From contig JAUQWW010000046.1 in NCBI GenBank assembly GCA_030834965.1, positions 1 to 64,000 of the forward strand: a stretch of 64,000 nucleotides of DNA, in the 5' to 3' direction. This DNA is from Gallionellaceae bacterium. GTDB taxonomy: Bacteria > Pseudomonadota > Gammaproteobacteria > Burkholderiales > Gallionellaceae. Made by a program: the position numbers and the translations under genes. Positions within the stretch are counted from its first letter, which is position 1; each line of letters opens with the position of its first letter. The notes under the pieces were generated by a model that saw only the letters and a program-made list of their open reading frames with translations, ran no database searches and was not told the origin of the DNA. This document shows, piece after piece, positions 7,424 to 18,300 of the stretch.

Positions 7424-10400
7424 TTATTTCGCTGGTTGCTCAGCGTTTTCGAGCTTGAGCGGCCCGCTGCCCGAAAAGCGGTCGAGATAAAGATAGATCA
7501 CTGGCGTAATGAATAGGGTGATCACCTGCGAGAACAGCAGCCCGCCCACCACGGCGAGGCCGAGCGGCTGGCGCAGTTCGGCGCCTGCGCCGAGGCCCAT
7601 GGCAATGGGCAGCGAGCCCATCAGTGCCGCCGAGGTGGTCATCATGATCGGCCTGAAACGCAGCAGGCATGCGGTGCGGATTGCATCAAACGGCTTCATG
7701 CCGCCATTGCGTTGGGCATCGAGCGCAAAGTCGATCATCATGATGGCGTTTTTCTTGACGATGCCGATCAGCATCAGGATGCCGATCATGGCGATGATAG
7801 ACAGATCCATATTGAACAGCCACAGCATCACCAGTGCGCCGACCGCTGCCGATGGCAAGCCGGAAAGTATTGTGAGCGGATGGGTATAACTCTCATACAG
7901 GACGCCGAGCAGCACGTAAATGACCAGCAGTGCGGCGGCAATCAGCACGACCTGGCTGGTCTGCGAAGACTGGAATGCCGCAGCGTCGCCGCCGTAGCTG
8001 GTGAGTATGCTGGGCGGCAAATTCAACTCGCGCTTGAATTGGTCAATGCGCTTGGAAGCATCACCCAGCGCCGCGCCGGGTGCCAGATTGAAGGATATCG
8101 TCAGCGCCGCAAGCTGCCCGGCGTGATTGATCGCGACCGGCCCGACTTCGCGCTCGACTGTCGCAACGCTGGCCAACGGGACCAGCATTCCATTCCGGGC
8201 GCGCACGTGGATTTTGTTGAAGGCGCTCTCGTCGGTGCGATCCTCATCGGCGACCTGCATGATGACCTGGAAGCTGTCGCTTGAAGTGTAGATGGTTGAA
8301 ACCTGGCGCTCGCCGAACGCGCTGTATAGCGCGGAGCGGATATCCGCAATCTGCACACCCAGCAGGTTGGCCTTGTCACGATTGACATTGAGCCGCGCCT
8401 GCAGGCCCTTCAGTCGTGAATCGCTGGTGACATCGCGAAAAATCGCTTCCTTGCGCATGCGTCCCATCAGGCTGTCTGCCGCCAGACGCAGCTCTTCGGC
8501 GCGCACGCTGCGCATGACGTATTGATAGCGGCTCTTGCTGATGCGGCCGCCAAGCCTGAGATTCTGGATCGGATTCATGAAGACATTAACGCCGGGGATG
8601 ACGCTCACTTCACGGCGCAGCTCTTCGATCACCTTGTCGATGGGCGGCCGCTCGTTACGTGGTTTGAGGGTCATGAACAAGCGCCCGCTATTGCTGCTGT
8701 CAGCGTTGACGATGAGTGTTTCGACGGCGGGATTGGCACGAATCACCTCACCCGTGCGCTGCAACAGTTCTGCCATGGCGGGGAAGGAAATATCTTCGGC
8801 GGCCTCCACCGTGATCAGCGCCTGGCCGATATCCTCGCTGGGGAAGAATCCCTTGGGCAAGGCCAGAAAAAGCGCAACGGTGGCAACGAAGGTGCCCACC
8901 GCGACACCCAGCACCACGCGGTTGTGGCATAACGCCCAGTCAAGCGCGCACTCGTATAAACGCAGCACCGACTTGAATCCGCGCTCAAACCAGGCGGTCA
9001 ATCTCATGCCGCGCCCTTCGCTCTGATGTTGTGCGCTGCTTTCCTGTTCTGATAGATAGCGGCTGGCCAGCATCGGGATCAGTGTGAGCGATACCACCGC
9101 CGACACCAGCACCGCAATTCCCACCACGGCGGCGAATTCGTGAAACATGAGCCCGATCACACCGGGCATGAAGAATATCGGGATGAAAACCGCGACCAGC
9201 GAGATGGAAATGGAGAGGATGGTGAAACTCATTTCCTTCGACCCCTGCAACGCGGCCTGCAGCCGCGGCATGCCGTTTTCAACGTGGCGTGCAATGTTCT
9301 CCAGCATCACGATGGCGTCGTCCACCACCAGCCCGACGGCAAGGGTGATCGCGAGCAGTGAAATATTGTCCAGGCTGTAGCCAAAAACGCGCATCAGCGC
9401 CACCGTGCCCAGCAGTGATATCGGCAGCGACAGGGCCGGAATCAGGGTGGCGGATGCCTTGCGCAGGAACAGGAATATCACCAGCACGACCAGCGCAATG
9501 GTGATCGCCAGCGTAACCTGCACATCGTGGATCGCGTTGCGGATTGATACCGAGCGGTCGTTGCGCAGCTTGAGCTGGACGGACGATGGCATCTGGGCAA
9601 TGAGGCCGGGTATGGCCGCCTTGATCGCATCCACTGTCGCAACGGTGTTGGCGCCCGGCTGACGCTGCACAGAAAGCGTGATGGCGCGTTCGCCGTTGGC
9701 CCAGCTGGCCGTCTTGACCGACTCCACGCTGTCCTCCACCGCTGCCACATCGGAGAGCCGCACCGGGCTGCCGCCCGGCGTTGCCGCGACAATCAGGTCC
9801 GCAAAAGCAGCGGCGTTTCTGAGCTGGCGGTTGGCCTGGATGGTAAGCGTCTGGCGCGGACCTTCAAGTGTGCCGATCGGAGAATTGGCGTTGGCGCTGC
9901 GCAATGCACTTGCAATGTCATCAATGGTGAGATTGCGCGCCGTCAGCGCTTCCGGGTTGACACGCACGCGCACGGCGTATTTCTTTTGCCCGTTGATGTT
10001 GACCTGCGCCACGCCGGGCAGCGTGGAAAGCACCGGCGAGATGAGATTGTCGGCATAGCTGTTCAAATCCGACAGCGGCATCGAAGGCGACAGCAGGGAG
10101 AGAAAAATGATCGGTGAATCGGCGGGGTTGACCTTGCGATAGGACGGCGGTGTCGTCATTTCCACCGGCAGCGCGCGCTGGGCACGCAGCAACGCGGCCT
10201 GCACATCAATGGAGGCGCTGTCGATGTCGCGATCCTGATCGAATTCCAGCGTGATCGCGGTGTTGCCCAGCGTGCTCGTCGAGCTGATCACGGCAAGGCC
10301 GGAAATGGTGGAAAACTGCCGCTCCAGCTGCGTGGCCACCGAAGAAGCCATGGTTTCCGGGCTCGCGCCGGGAAGCGTTGCGCTGACCGAAATGGTGGGG

Positions 10401-10525
10401 GTATCGTAGCTGGGCAGTGCAGCAATCGGTATGCCGCCGTAGGCAATGACCCCGGCCAGCACGGCGGCAGCCGACAGCAACACGGTCATGACCGGGCGGC
10501 GGATGCACAGCTCGGAGAGGTTCAT
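7424..10525 (-). CDS. RND efflux pump inner-membrane subunit (MdtB/MuxB-like)
   Basis: A 1033-residue proton-driven RND transporter subunit with the usual 12 membrane helices and two large periplasmic loops. The N-terminus NLSELCIRRPVMTVLLS and the relay-aspartate helix LAVGLVVDDAIVMLENIAR are seen; the style is closer to MdtB/MdtC/MuxB than to AcrB. It forms a trimer with the adaptor encoded immediately upstream (four-base ATGA overlap). No outer-membrane channel gene follows, so the pump presumably borrows one, possibly the product of 13892-15325. Confidence 0.95.
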   Translation of the reverse strand: MNLSELCIRRPVMTVLLSAAAVLAGVIAYGGIPIAALPSYDTPTISVSATLPGASPETMASSVATQLERQFSTISGLAVISSTSTLGNTAITLEFDQDRDIDSASIDVQAALLRAQRALPVEMTTPPSYRKVNPADSPIIFLSLLSPSMPLSDLNSYADNLISPVLSTLPGVAQVNINGQKKYAVRVRVNPEALTARNLTIDDIASALRSANANSPIGTLEGPRQTLTIQANRQLRNAAAFADLIVAATPGGSPVRLSDVAAVEDSVESVKTASWANGERAITLSVQRQPGANTVATVDAIKAAIPGLIAQMPSSVQLKLRNDRSVSIRNAIHDVQVTLAITIALVVLVIFLFLRKASATLIPALSLPISLLGTVALMRVFGYSLDNISLLAITLAVGLVVDDAIVMLENIARHVENGMPRLQAALQGSKEMSFTILSISISLVAVFIPIFFMPGVIGLMFHEFAAVVGIAVLVSAVVSLTLIPMLASRYLSEQESSAQHQSEGRGMRLTAWFERGFKSVLRLYECALDWALCHNRVVLGVAVGTFVATVALFLALPKGFFPSEDIGQALITVEAAEDISFPAMAELLQRTGEVIRANPAVETLIVNADSSNSGRLFMTLKPRNERPPIDKVIEELRREVSVIPGVNVFMNPIQNLRLGGRISKSRYQYVMRSVRAEELRLAADSLMGRMRKEAIFRDVTSDSRLKGLQARLNVNRDKANLLGVQIADIRSALYSAFGERQVSTIYTSSDSFQVIMQVADEDRTDESAFNKIHVRARNGMLVPLASVATVEREVGPVAINHAGQLAALTISFNLAPGAALGDASKRIDQFKRELNLPPSILTSYGGDAAAFQSSQTSQVVLIAAALLVIYVLLGVLYESYTHPLTILSGLPSAAVGALVMLWLFNMDLSIIAMIGILMLIGIVKKNAIMMIDFALDAQRNGGMKPFDAIRTACLLRFRPIMMTTSAALMGSLPIAMGLGAGAELRQPLGLAVVGGLLFSQVITLFITPVIYLYLDRFSGSGPLKLENAEQPAK

Positions 10526-11787
10526 TGCCTGCTCGCGCTACTGGGTTGCGAGGCCGGGATGCTGGCCGGTTCGGCATGCAGATCCGCCGACTTGTCGGCT
10601 TTTTTCCCTGCTCCCTCACCTGTGCTGGTTTCAGCCACCACACTGCCCGGCCGGATGTTTTGTGCACCTTCCATGACCACGCGCATGCCCGGGACCACCG
10701 GCGTGCCCGGCGCGGCGCCCTCGATCACCGCAACACCGCCCTGAATCAGGATGACTTTGACGGGCAACAATGTCACCTTGCGGTCTTCGCCGATCACGTA
10801 AAGAAATTGTTTTTCGGGTCCGGTCTGCACTGCCTGCACCGGCACGGTAAGGACGCCGGAAAGAATACGTGGCACAAGCGCCGCCGTGACAAACATGCCC
10901 GGCCAGAGACGATTGCCGGTATTGGAAAATTCTGCCTTGAGGCGGATGGTTCCGCTCGCCATATCCACCGCATTGTCGATGAACACCAGCCTTCCGTTCA
11001 GAGGCTGCTGGCCGTCCAGCCCCTGCTCTGCACTGACGGGCACTGCACCTTTGGCAAACGCCTGCTGCAGAGCCGCAAGCTCGCGCTCCGGCAGCGTGAA
11101 ACTGACGTTGATCGGATCGATCTGCGTGACCGTCACCAGCGCGGACCCGCTCGGCTGCACCAGGCTTCCCGGATAAACCGCGATGGCGCCCGTGCGCCCG
11201 GCAATGGGCGCGGTGATCTCGCTATAGCTGCGTGTCACCCGGCTTGCCTGTGCGGCAGCCTGATTGGCCGCAAGCTGGCTGCGCAAGCCGTCGACCTGGT
11301 TCTGCGCCGTATCAAGCGCCGCCTTCGAAACAAATTTCTGCTGGAAGAGCTCGCGCTGGCGCTCCAGGTTGCGCTCGGCGTTCTCCAGGTCGGCACGATC
11401 CCTGACCAGCTGGGCCTCGGCTTTGCTGAGATTGGCCTCTTCAGTACGTGCATCCAGTGTGAACAGCCGCTCGCCCTTGCCCACGAACTGCCCTTCCCTG
11501 ATGTGCACAGCCTTGATCGCAGCGCTGATCTGGGGCCGCACCTCCACTGTCTGAATTGCGGATACGGTGCCGTTGGCGGTGAGCCTGACCGGTACATCAC
11601 GCCGTGCAACGGCGGCGCTCACCACCTGAACCGCTTCTGCCGCCTTTTGCATGGGATTTTCCGCGGCGCTCTGGGTGCGCCAGACCCGGGTGCCGGCAAT
11701 CAGCGCAACGAGAAGAATACTTGCCATGACTATCAAGGTGAGATGCCTGCCGCGCGTTACCGGTTTTGCTTGAGAAACATCGGCCAT
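10522..11787 (-). CDS. RND efflux periplasmic adaptor (membrane fusion protein, MdtA-like)
   Basis: A 421-residue membrane fusion protein linking the RND pump at 7424-10525 to an outer-membrane channel. It has an N-terminal anchor helix (about residues 16-36), a lipoyl/barrel-sandwich half (VEVRPQISAAIKAVHIREG), an alpha-hairpin rich in Ala/Gln/Arg and the second half-motif (SYSEITAPIAGRTGAIAVYPG). ATG 11787 is chosen because GAGGA lies about seven bases upstream; a TTG codon directly before it is the alternative. The C-terminus is a low-complexity, charged tail. First gene of a two-gene unit. Confidence 0.93.
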   Translation of the reverse strand: MADVSQAKPVTRGRHLTLIVMASILLVALIAGTRVWRTQSAAENPMQKAAEAVQVVSAAVARRDVPVRLTANGTVSAIQTVEVRPQISAAIKAVHIREGQFVGKGERLFTLDARTEEANLSKAEAQLVRDRADLENAERNLERQRELFQQKFVSKAALDTAQNQVDGLRSQLAANQAAAQASRVTRSYSEITAPIAGRTGAIAVYPGSLVQPSGSALVTVTQIDPINVSFTLPERELAALQQAFAKGAVPVSAEQGLDGQQPLNGRLVFIDNAVDMASGTIRLKAEFSNTGNRLWPGMFVTAALVPRILSGVLTVPVQAVQTGPEKQFLYVIGEDRKVTLLPVKVILIQGGVAVIEGAAPGTPVVPGMRVVMEGAQNIRPGSVVAETSTGEGAGKKADKSADLHAEPASIPASQPSSASRQ

Positions 11788-12101
11788 CAAGGGTCCTCGA
11801 CTGTATGGTTTAGTGAACTGGGATTGGGGAAGCGTGCATTATCCCGCAAAGTGGATGCTCGCCTCAATCATTGATAAACCCGGAAATGAACCTGCCAACA
11901 AGGTCACAGACAAAAAAGAGACTGCCGATGGTGTGCTTCTCCACTTAACGAGAACATCACGTAGCGGTCCCTCGTCACGCCTCCCGCTAGGGGAGAGCGG
12001 GACAGATAACCGGCCACTTGGCAATCGTATTTTTGATTGCTTAGTGGCAGTGCTAGTGATTCGATCAGCGAACGGGGACGGTCTAGATAGGCAACCCGGG
12101 T
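11788..12101. other. intergenic stretch with an interrupted inverted repeat
   Basis: About 310 bases between the adaptor gene and cytochrome b561, with no convincing gene. It contains GCCACT...CAATC and GATTG...AGTGGC as a two-part inverted repeat at about 12013-12048, without a T tract, and a short palindrome-like CCCGCT/AGCGGG at about 11988-12002. Presumably it holds the adaptor promoter; I could not assign -35/-10 boxes. Confidence 0.5.
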
Positions 12102-12737
12102 TCACGCATGCAGCTGCTCTGCCTCCCGGTGAACGCTGTGGCGCGAATTGCGGTTTTCAGACTGAACCACGCCCTGCTCTTCTGCACGGTCCCGGCTGGG
12201 AAGCATGCGCACGAGCGTGTTATCACGCTTGATGTAGTGATGAAACAACGCAGCCACGGCATGCAGGCCGATGAGAAAATAACCCGCCGTCCCGACGACT
12301 TCGTGTATCTCCTTAATCTGCTTTGCTAGGCCTTTATTCTCGCCGATTAACGCCGGCAATTGCAGCCCAAAGAACGGGATCGGCTTTCCGGCTGCGCTCA
12401 GGGTGAGCCAGCCGGCAATAGGCAAGCCGATCATCAGCACGTAGAGGGCAATGTGCATCAGATGGGCTGATTGCTTCTGCCAGCTTCCCGACTCCGGCTC
12501 AATGCGGGGTGTTGGCCCGGACAGGCGTACTCCCAGACGCAATAAGGCAAAGCCAAGTACGGACAGACCGAGCATGAAGTGCAATGCCTTCAGCGCATCA
12601 CGAGGATCGCTCCCCTTGGGGAAAAACTCGCGCAGCTCGATGGTTGCATACACGGCAACCAGTAAAATCAACATCAGCCAGTGCAGTCCGATGGATAAAG
12701 CTCCGTAGCGGTATTCTGTGTTCTTCCAGCTCATCAT
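12102..12737 (-). CDS. cytochrome b561 family protein
   Basis: A 211-residue di-haem membrane cytochrome of the bacterial cytochrome b561 family. It moves electrons between quinol and periplasmic partners; in E. coli CybB acts as a superoxide:ubiquinone oxidoreductase. Four transmembrane helices are evident, with candidate haem histidines in GLHWLML, KALHFMLG, HLMHIALY and GLHAVAALFHHY. AAGGAG is correctly spaced from ATG 12737; ATG 12734 is equally possible. The last 30 residues are hydrophilic and unlike the family core. It stands between the two RND systems on the same strand but with its own upstream gap. Confidence 0.9.
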   Translation of the reverse strand: MMSWKNTEYRYGALSIGLHWLMLILLVAVYATIELREFFPKGSDPRDALKALHFMLGLSVLGFALLRLGVRLSGPTPRIEPESGSWQKQSAHLMHIALYVLMIGLPIAGWLTLSAAGKPIPFFGLQLPALIGENKGLAKQIKEIHEVVGTAGYFLIGLHAVAALFHHYIKRDNTLVRMLPSRDRAEEQGVVQSENRNSRHSVHREAEQLHA

Positions 12738-12980
12738 TGCTCTCCTTGAAACATGTCCGGCAGCAGGCCGACATCAGGCATGGCGGAGCTTACCGTGAAT
12801 TATTACAGTTACACGGTACTTCACCAATCTTAAGGCGCACTTAACAGATGCAAAGTTTTTCATATATTTTATGCGCGCGCCCCCCGCTCGAACAATCAGC
12901 ATGGGGGACGCCACGGAATATCATAGGGAATTTCACGCCGCCACAGCCAAGATCATGCCAAGGAATCCGATCCGGACATA

Positions 12981-13565
12981 TCAGAACTTGACGCTGTATC
13001 GCAGGCTGACAACCACGTCAGACCTGTCTGAGCCAGAGCCGGGATTCAGCCTGTAGGTGATGGTGGAGTCGAACCTGCTATATCTGTCCGCCCTCATAGA
13101 ATACGCAAATTCAGCGTTGATTTGCCGTCTGGCGGCAAACGACAGAACCTGGGCCATGTTGACCAGGGAATCATTCAGTCGGGATTGCGTAACATACCCC
13201 GCGAGAGAGAGTGCACCATTTACAGACTGCATCGGCGCATAGACCGAGAAGGAAGCACGATCATTGCTCATGACGACCCCCGTGAGAGGGATCTTCATAC
13301 TCAAAACATTGGTACGGATGCTCGTGGCATTCCACAGGGCTTTTTCCGCCTCCCAGAATGCAGAGATTTGCCTTACAGAAACCTCTCCCACCGCCATCGT
13401 ATCAGTTACGCCATTTCTGTATATCAACGTCGGGATGGGCTGCGCTCCCGGATCGGGGGTATCCGCCAGCGCGGTGGCAAGGGTAAGTTCCGATGATTGA
13501 GCTAACGAGGATACTGCTGAAAGTGTGGTCAGAATGACGATGGTGTTCGGCTTTATTGCATGCAT
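12981..13565 (-). CDS. secreted protein with outer-membrane-barrel-like C-terminus, unknown
   Basis: A 194-residue protein with a signal peptide (MHAIKPNTIVILTTLSAVSSLAQS). The second ATG (13565) is chosen because the first (13577) lies inside a GGAGGT ribosome site. The mature protein shows alternating polar/hydrophobic stretches (RFDSTITYRLNP, DVVVSLRYSVKF) and ends in Phe, the classical BAM-recognition end of outer-membrane barrels. At this size an 8-strand barrel or a small autoassembled porin-like protein is possible. No family recognised. No Cys in the mature part. Confidence 0.7.
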   Translation of the reverse strand: MHAIKPNTIVILTTLSAVSSLAQSSELTLATALADTPDPGAQPIPTLIYRNGVTDTMAVGEVSVRQISAFWEAEKALWNATSIRTNVLSMKIPLTGVVMSNDRASFSVYAPMQSVNGALSLAGYVTQSRLNDSLVNMAQVLSFAARRQINAEFAYSMRADRYSRFDSTITYRLNPGSGSDRSDVVVSLRYSVKF

Positions 13566-13891
13566 GATAACCTCCATATGCAGGTTTTCATGGTAGCCCC
13601 GCTGTCTTTCCGGATGGTTAAGACCGGTTGCTTTGTGTCGCCTGATTTCTCAGGTTTTGCCTCCATGTTTTACAACAATGTTTGTTTCCCTGCGCGACTC
13701 GCTCCTCCTTGATCACTATTTCAGCCACCGGCCGACAAACCTGAATTTGCTTATGAATTCAATGCCGCATTAATAGCAGCTTGGGCAGTGAAATGAAAGA
13801 AAAATACGACCAGTGGCAGCAGCATCCGACAGCCGGCATCGCCATGAAAAGTGCCCGCCGAATTTCTTGCTTGATACGGTTTTCACGTTAA
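13566..13891. other. intergenic stretch, nothing assigned
   Basis: About 325 bases between the barrel-like protein gene and the outer-membrane channel gene. I see the ribosome site of the former at 13570-13575 but no gene, terminator or recognisable repeat. It should contain the promoter of 12981-13565. Confidence 0.4.
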
Positions 13892-15325
13892 TCAGTGCCG
13901 CGCAACCGGCTCGGCTGCGGCAGGTGACCAGCCGCCACCCAGCGCCTTCATCAGGTCCACGCTGTACACCAGTTGCAGCGCACGGTTCTGAACCAGCGCC
14001 TGCTCGGCCAGATTGGCTGTACGCTGCGCATCGAGCACTTCGAGATACCCGCTGTAGCCTGCATCGTAGCGCAGGCGTGACAGGCGCAGCGTATTGCGTG
14101 CGGCATCGGCCCTGATCTTAAGATCAGCCGCCGAGGCACTGATGTACTGCACGTTGGTGAGTGCGTCAGCGACTTCCCGGAACGCGGTCTCGACAGTCTT
14201 CTGATAATCCGCCAGCGCCTGGTGCTGGCGCGCTTCCGCCTGTCGCGTGCGCGCTGCATATTTGCCCGAATCCAGAATTGGCATGGTTGCCGCCAAACCG
14301 AGCGACCAGATGCGCGCGCCATCCTTGAGCAGGTCGCTCAGGGCTTCGCTTTGCCCGCCATAGTTGCCGGTCAGTGAAAATGCGGGCAATTGCGCAGCCT
14401 TGGCCACGCCGATCTGGGCGTTAGCCGAAACGAGCCTTTGTTCCGCCACCTGCACATCGGGGCGACGTTCGATCAGCGCCGATGGCAGGCCGACAGGTGG
14501 CAGGGCCGGTGTCGGCAGGTTCATCAAATTCCCGGCAAGTATCGTCAGGCCCGGCTTGCCGCTCAGGTTGCCGAGCTGGTGCTCGACCAGCGCACGTTGC
14601 CGCTGCAAATCGCGCAACTGCACCGAGGCATCGGCGCGCGCGCCCTCGGCCTGATTCAGATCCAGGTCTGAAGCGAGGCCTCCGGCAGCACGGTTTTTCG
14701 CCACAGACAGCGACTCTTCACGCGACGCGAGCGTTTCCCCGGTTACTGCAATCTGCGCATCCAGCGAACGCAAGCTGAAGTAGGACTGCGCGGTGACGCC
14801 GGCAAGCGTCAGCGCGGCCACATCCCTGCCGTAGCGCGTGCCCAGCGCCTGGGCGCGCGCGGCTTCGGAAGCGCGGCGCAGCCTGCCCCAGAAGTCGAGC
14901 TCGAACGATGTGGAGAGCGCAAGCCGGTTTGACTTGGCGACGATCGGCGTACCCGACGGAAGGCGTTGCGCGTTCAGGGTGCTGGAGCGCGACTTGCTTG
15001 AAGAAGCGCCGAGATCGATTTGCGGAAAAAGGTTGGCGCTGACCTCGGATAGCGCCGCTTCAGCCTCCTCGATCTGCGCCATGGCTTTCAGCATGTCGGT
15101 ATTATTTTTCAGCGCGGCTGCAACCAGCTCATTGAGCGTCGCATCACCATAGAGCGTCCACCAGTCGGCAGCCAGCGCATTCCCGCCTGAGTTTTGCGAT
15201 GCCGCATCAGCATACCCAGCGGGAAGATCAACGACAGGGCGCTGATAGTCAGGGCCGACGGCCTTGCAGCCCGCCACCCCCGCGGCCAGGATCAGGCATA
15301 GCAGTGCTGTTCGGGGCGTCTTCAT
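13892..15325 (-). CDS. outer-membrane efflux lipoprotein, NodT/OprM family
   Basis: A 477-residue TolC-like channel of the OprM/NodT lipoprotein type. It has a lipoprotein signal with the lipobox AGVAGC (Cys20), then KAVGPDYQRPVVDLP, the typical OprM start, and two OEP repeats (GDATLNELVAAALKNNTDM; RPDVQVAEQRLVSANAQIG). It forms the trimeric exit duct for the RND pump encoded upstream, whose stop codon overlaps its ATG (ATGA). It may also serve the channel-less pump at 7424-11787. Confidence 0.95.
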   Translation of the reverse strand: MKTPRTALLCLILAAGVAGCKAVGPDYQRPVVDLPAGYADAASQNSGGNALAADWWTLYGDATLNELVAAALKNNTDMLKAMAQIEEAEAALSEVSANLFPQIDLGASSSKSRSSTLNAQRLPSGTPIVAKSNRLALSTSFELDFWGRLRRASEAARAQALGTRYGRDVAALTLAGVTAQSYFSLRSLDAQIAVTGETLASREESLSVAKNRAAGGLASDLDLNQAEGARADASVQLRDLQRQRALVEHQLGNLSGKPGLTILAGNLMNLPTPALPPVGLPSALIERRPDVQVAEQRLVSANAQIGVAKAAQLPAFSLTGNYGGQSEALSDLLKDGARIWSLGLAATMPILDSGKYAARTRQAEARQHQALADYQKTVETAFREVADALTNVQYISASAADLKIRADAARNTLRLSRLRYDAGYSGYLEVLDAQRTANLAEQALVQNRALQLVYSVDLMKALGGGWSPAAAEPVARH

Positions 15326-18300
15326 GCTTTATCCTCCTGCGTGGCGGCATGATGCGAATCGTAATGCGGCTCCTCATGCTTGTGCGATGGCCGCGGTTTG
15401 CGCGCCAACAGTGTGAAGAACAGCGGGATGAAAATCGGCGCGATGAAGGTCGCGATGATCATGCCGCCGAATACGCCAGTGCCCATAGCCTGACGTGCCG
15501 CTGCTCCCGCGCCGCTCGCGAACACCAGCGGCACCACGCCGAACACAAAGGCGAGCGAGGTCATGATGATGGGACGGAAGCGCAACCGCGCGGCTTCTAT
15601 CGCCGCCTCTGCGGCGCTCTTGCCCTGCTCCATCCCCTGCATGGCAAACTCCGCGATCAGAATCGCATTCTTCGCCGCGAGCCCGATTAGCACGACGAGG
15701 CCGATCTGAAAGTAGATGTTGTTCTCCATGCCGCGCATGAACACGAAGCCGAGCGCACCCAGCAGCGCAAACGGCACGGCGAGCAGCACTGCGACAGGCA
15801 CGCCCCAACGTTCATAAAGCGCCGACAGGATCAAGTAAACCATGATGAGCGCGAAGCCGAAGGCAAACACGGAGGCGCTGCCGGCACGCTTTTCCTGGAA
15901 GGCCTGTCCGGTCCATTCGATGTCGTAGCCCTTGGGCAGGGTGTCACGCGCGACCTGCTCGACTGCTGCGATCGCCTCCCCCGAGCTGTATCCGGCCTTG
16001 GCGTTGCCCAGCACTTTGGCGGCGATGTAACCGTTATAGCGCTCGACTTGCTCGGGACCGATCACGTTCTTGACTGTGATCAGCGCCTTGAGCGGGATCA
16101 TCTCGCCCGTCATGTTTGAACGTACGTGGATGTTGCCGAGATCCTCCGGTTTTGAACGATACTGGGCGTCAGCCTGGACAGTGACGCGGTAGGTGCGGCC
16201 GGCCTTGTTGAAATCATTGACATAAAGCGAACCCATTTGCGCCTGCAGTGCGGCGAATACGTCGTTGACCGGGACACCCAGCGCCAGCGCCTTTTCGCGG
16301 TCAGCTTCGACGAGCAGTTGCGGGACAGTGGGACGATAAAGCGTGCGCAGCCCCTCCGCCATTGCCGGATGCTTGCCAAGCGCCGCAATGAACTCGTTGG
16401 TCACCTGCGCAAGGCGATGCGGATCCGCATCGCCGCGCCCGCGCACGAACACCTCGAAGCCGCCCGCGGCCCCCAGGCCGCGGATGGACGGAGGATTGAA
16501 TGCAAATGCAATGCCGTCCGACAACATGAATCCCTTGCCGCTCACCTCGCCTGCCAACTGGAATGCAGTCTGCTTACGCTTTTCCCACAGCCTCATCGGC
16601 ATGAAAATCGTTGCGGAACTGCTCTTGCTGCTGCCGCTGATGAGATCGAATCCGTTGACGATGAAGATATTTTCGATCGCTTCGTTCTTGCCCAGCATGA
16701 CGCGCAATTGCTCCGTGGTCTTCATGGTGCGCTCAAGTGTGGCGCCATCCGGCAACTGAACGACCGTGATAATGAAGCCCTGGTCTTCAGGCGGCACGAA
16801 GCTGCCGGGAACGCGCCAGAACAGGAGTGCCGTGATACCCAGCACCACTGCGAATACCGATAGCGATGCGATGCGCCATCTCAGCACGACATTGACCGCA
16901 CCCAGAAAATGTTGCGTCAACCAATGGAACGACCGGTTGAAGGGGGCGAATAATTTATCCATTTTGCCGCCGGTATGTTCCCCTGGCTTCAGCAGCACGG
17001 CGCATAGAGTCGGCGTCAGCGTGAGTGCGACAACGCCCGACAGCACTACGGCGACAGCCACCGTCACCGCGAACTGGCGGTAAAGCTGGCCGGCGATGCC
17101 GCCGAGGAATGCGACCGGGATGAACACCGCAACCAGCGACAGCACGATGCCGATTATGGCGTTCTGCACCTCGCGCATCGCCTCCACGGCAGCGTCGAAA
17201 GGCTTCATCATTTCTTCACGGATCAGGCGCTCGACGTTCTCCAGCACCACGATCGCATCATCCACGACTATGCCCACTGCCAACACCATCGCGAACAGAG
17301 TGAGCGTATTGATCGAGAAACCGAACAGCCAGAGTCCCGCAAAGGTGCCGACGAGCGAGACCGGCACCGCGATCATCGGGATCAGGGTGGCGCGCCAGGA
17401 TTGCAGGAACACGAACACCACCAGCAGCACGAGGATGGCTGCTTCGATCAGGGTATGGATGACCGCCTTGATCGAAGCGGAGACGAAACGCGTGGTGTCG
17501 TAAGGAATGAGGTAATCGACGTCCTGCGGAAACTGGTTTTTCTTGAGTTCCTCCATCTTGGCGCGCACGGCATCGGCGAGATCAAGCGCATTCGCGCCGG
17601 ACTGCAGGAACACCGCGACCGCGATAGCGGGCTTGCCGTTGACGCTGTTAGCCTGGTCATAACTTTGCGCGCCAAGTTCAATGCGCGCCACATCCTTGAG
17701 CCTCAGCACGCCCGTCGGGCCGCTCGAGCGCAATATGATGTCACCGAATTGTTCGGCATCGATCATGCGTCCGCGTGCGGTGACCGTATACACCAGCTGC
17801 TGTCCCTTGGGCGCAGGCTCAGCCCCTATCTTGCCGGCGGCAAACTGTACGTTCTGCGTATTGATGGCGCTGGTGACGTCACCGACGGTCAGGCCAAGCT
17901 GCGCCATGCGATCCGGTTTGAGCCAGATGCGCATCGAATAGTCGCGTGCGCCAAAAACAATGACGTCTGCCGCGCCGGGCAAGCGCTTAAGTTCATCGAC
18001 GACATTCTGGGTCGCATAATTGGACAGATAGAGCATGTCGTACGTGCTCTTGGGCGAATTCAGCGCCGCCACCAGCAGGATGTTCTGCGAACGCTTGGCG
18101 ACGGTCACGCCATTGCGCCGCACCTCGTCCGGCAGACGCGGGGATGCAAGCTGGACACGATTGTTGACATTGAAGGTTGCCTTGTCGACGTCTGTACCGA
18201 CTTCGAAGGTCGCGGTGATCGAGACCTGGCCGTTCGACGCCGCGATCGAGTTGTAATAGAGCAGGTTCTCCACGCCGGAGAGCTGCTCTTCGATCGGCCC

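Noticed and set aside
12800-12835. GTTACACGGTACTTCA near the cytochrome b561 promoter as a third operator array
   Set aside because: Only one partial decamer matches and the 10-bp phasing is absent.
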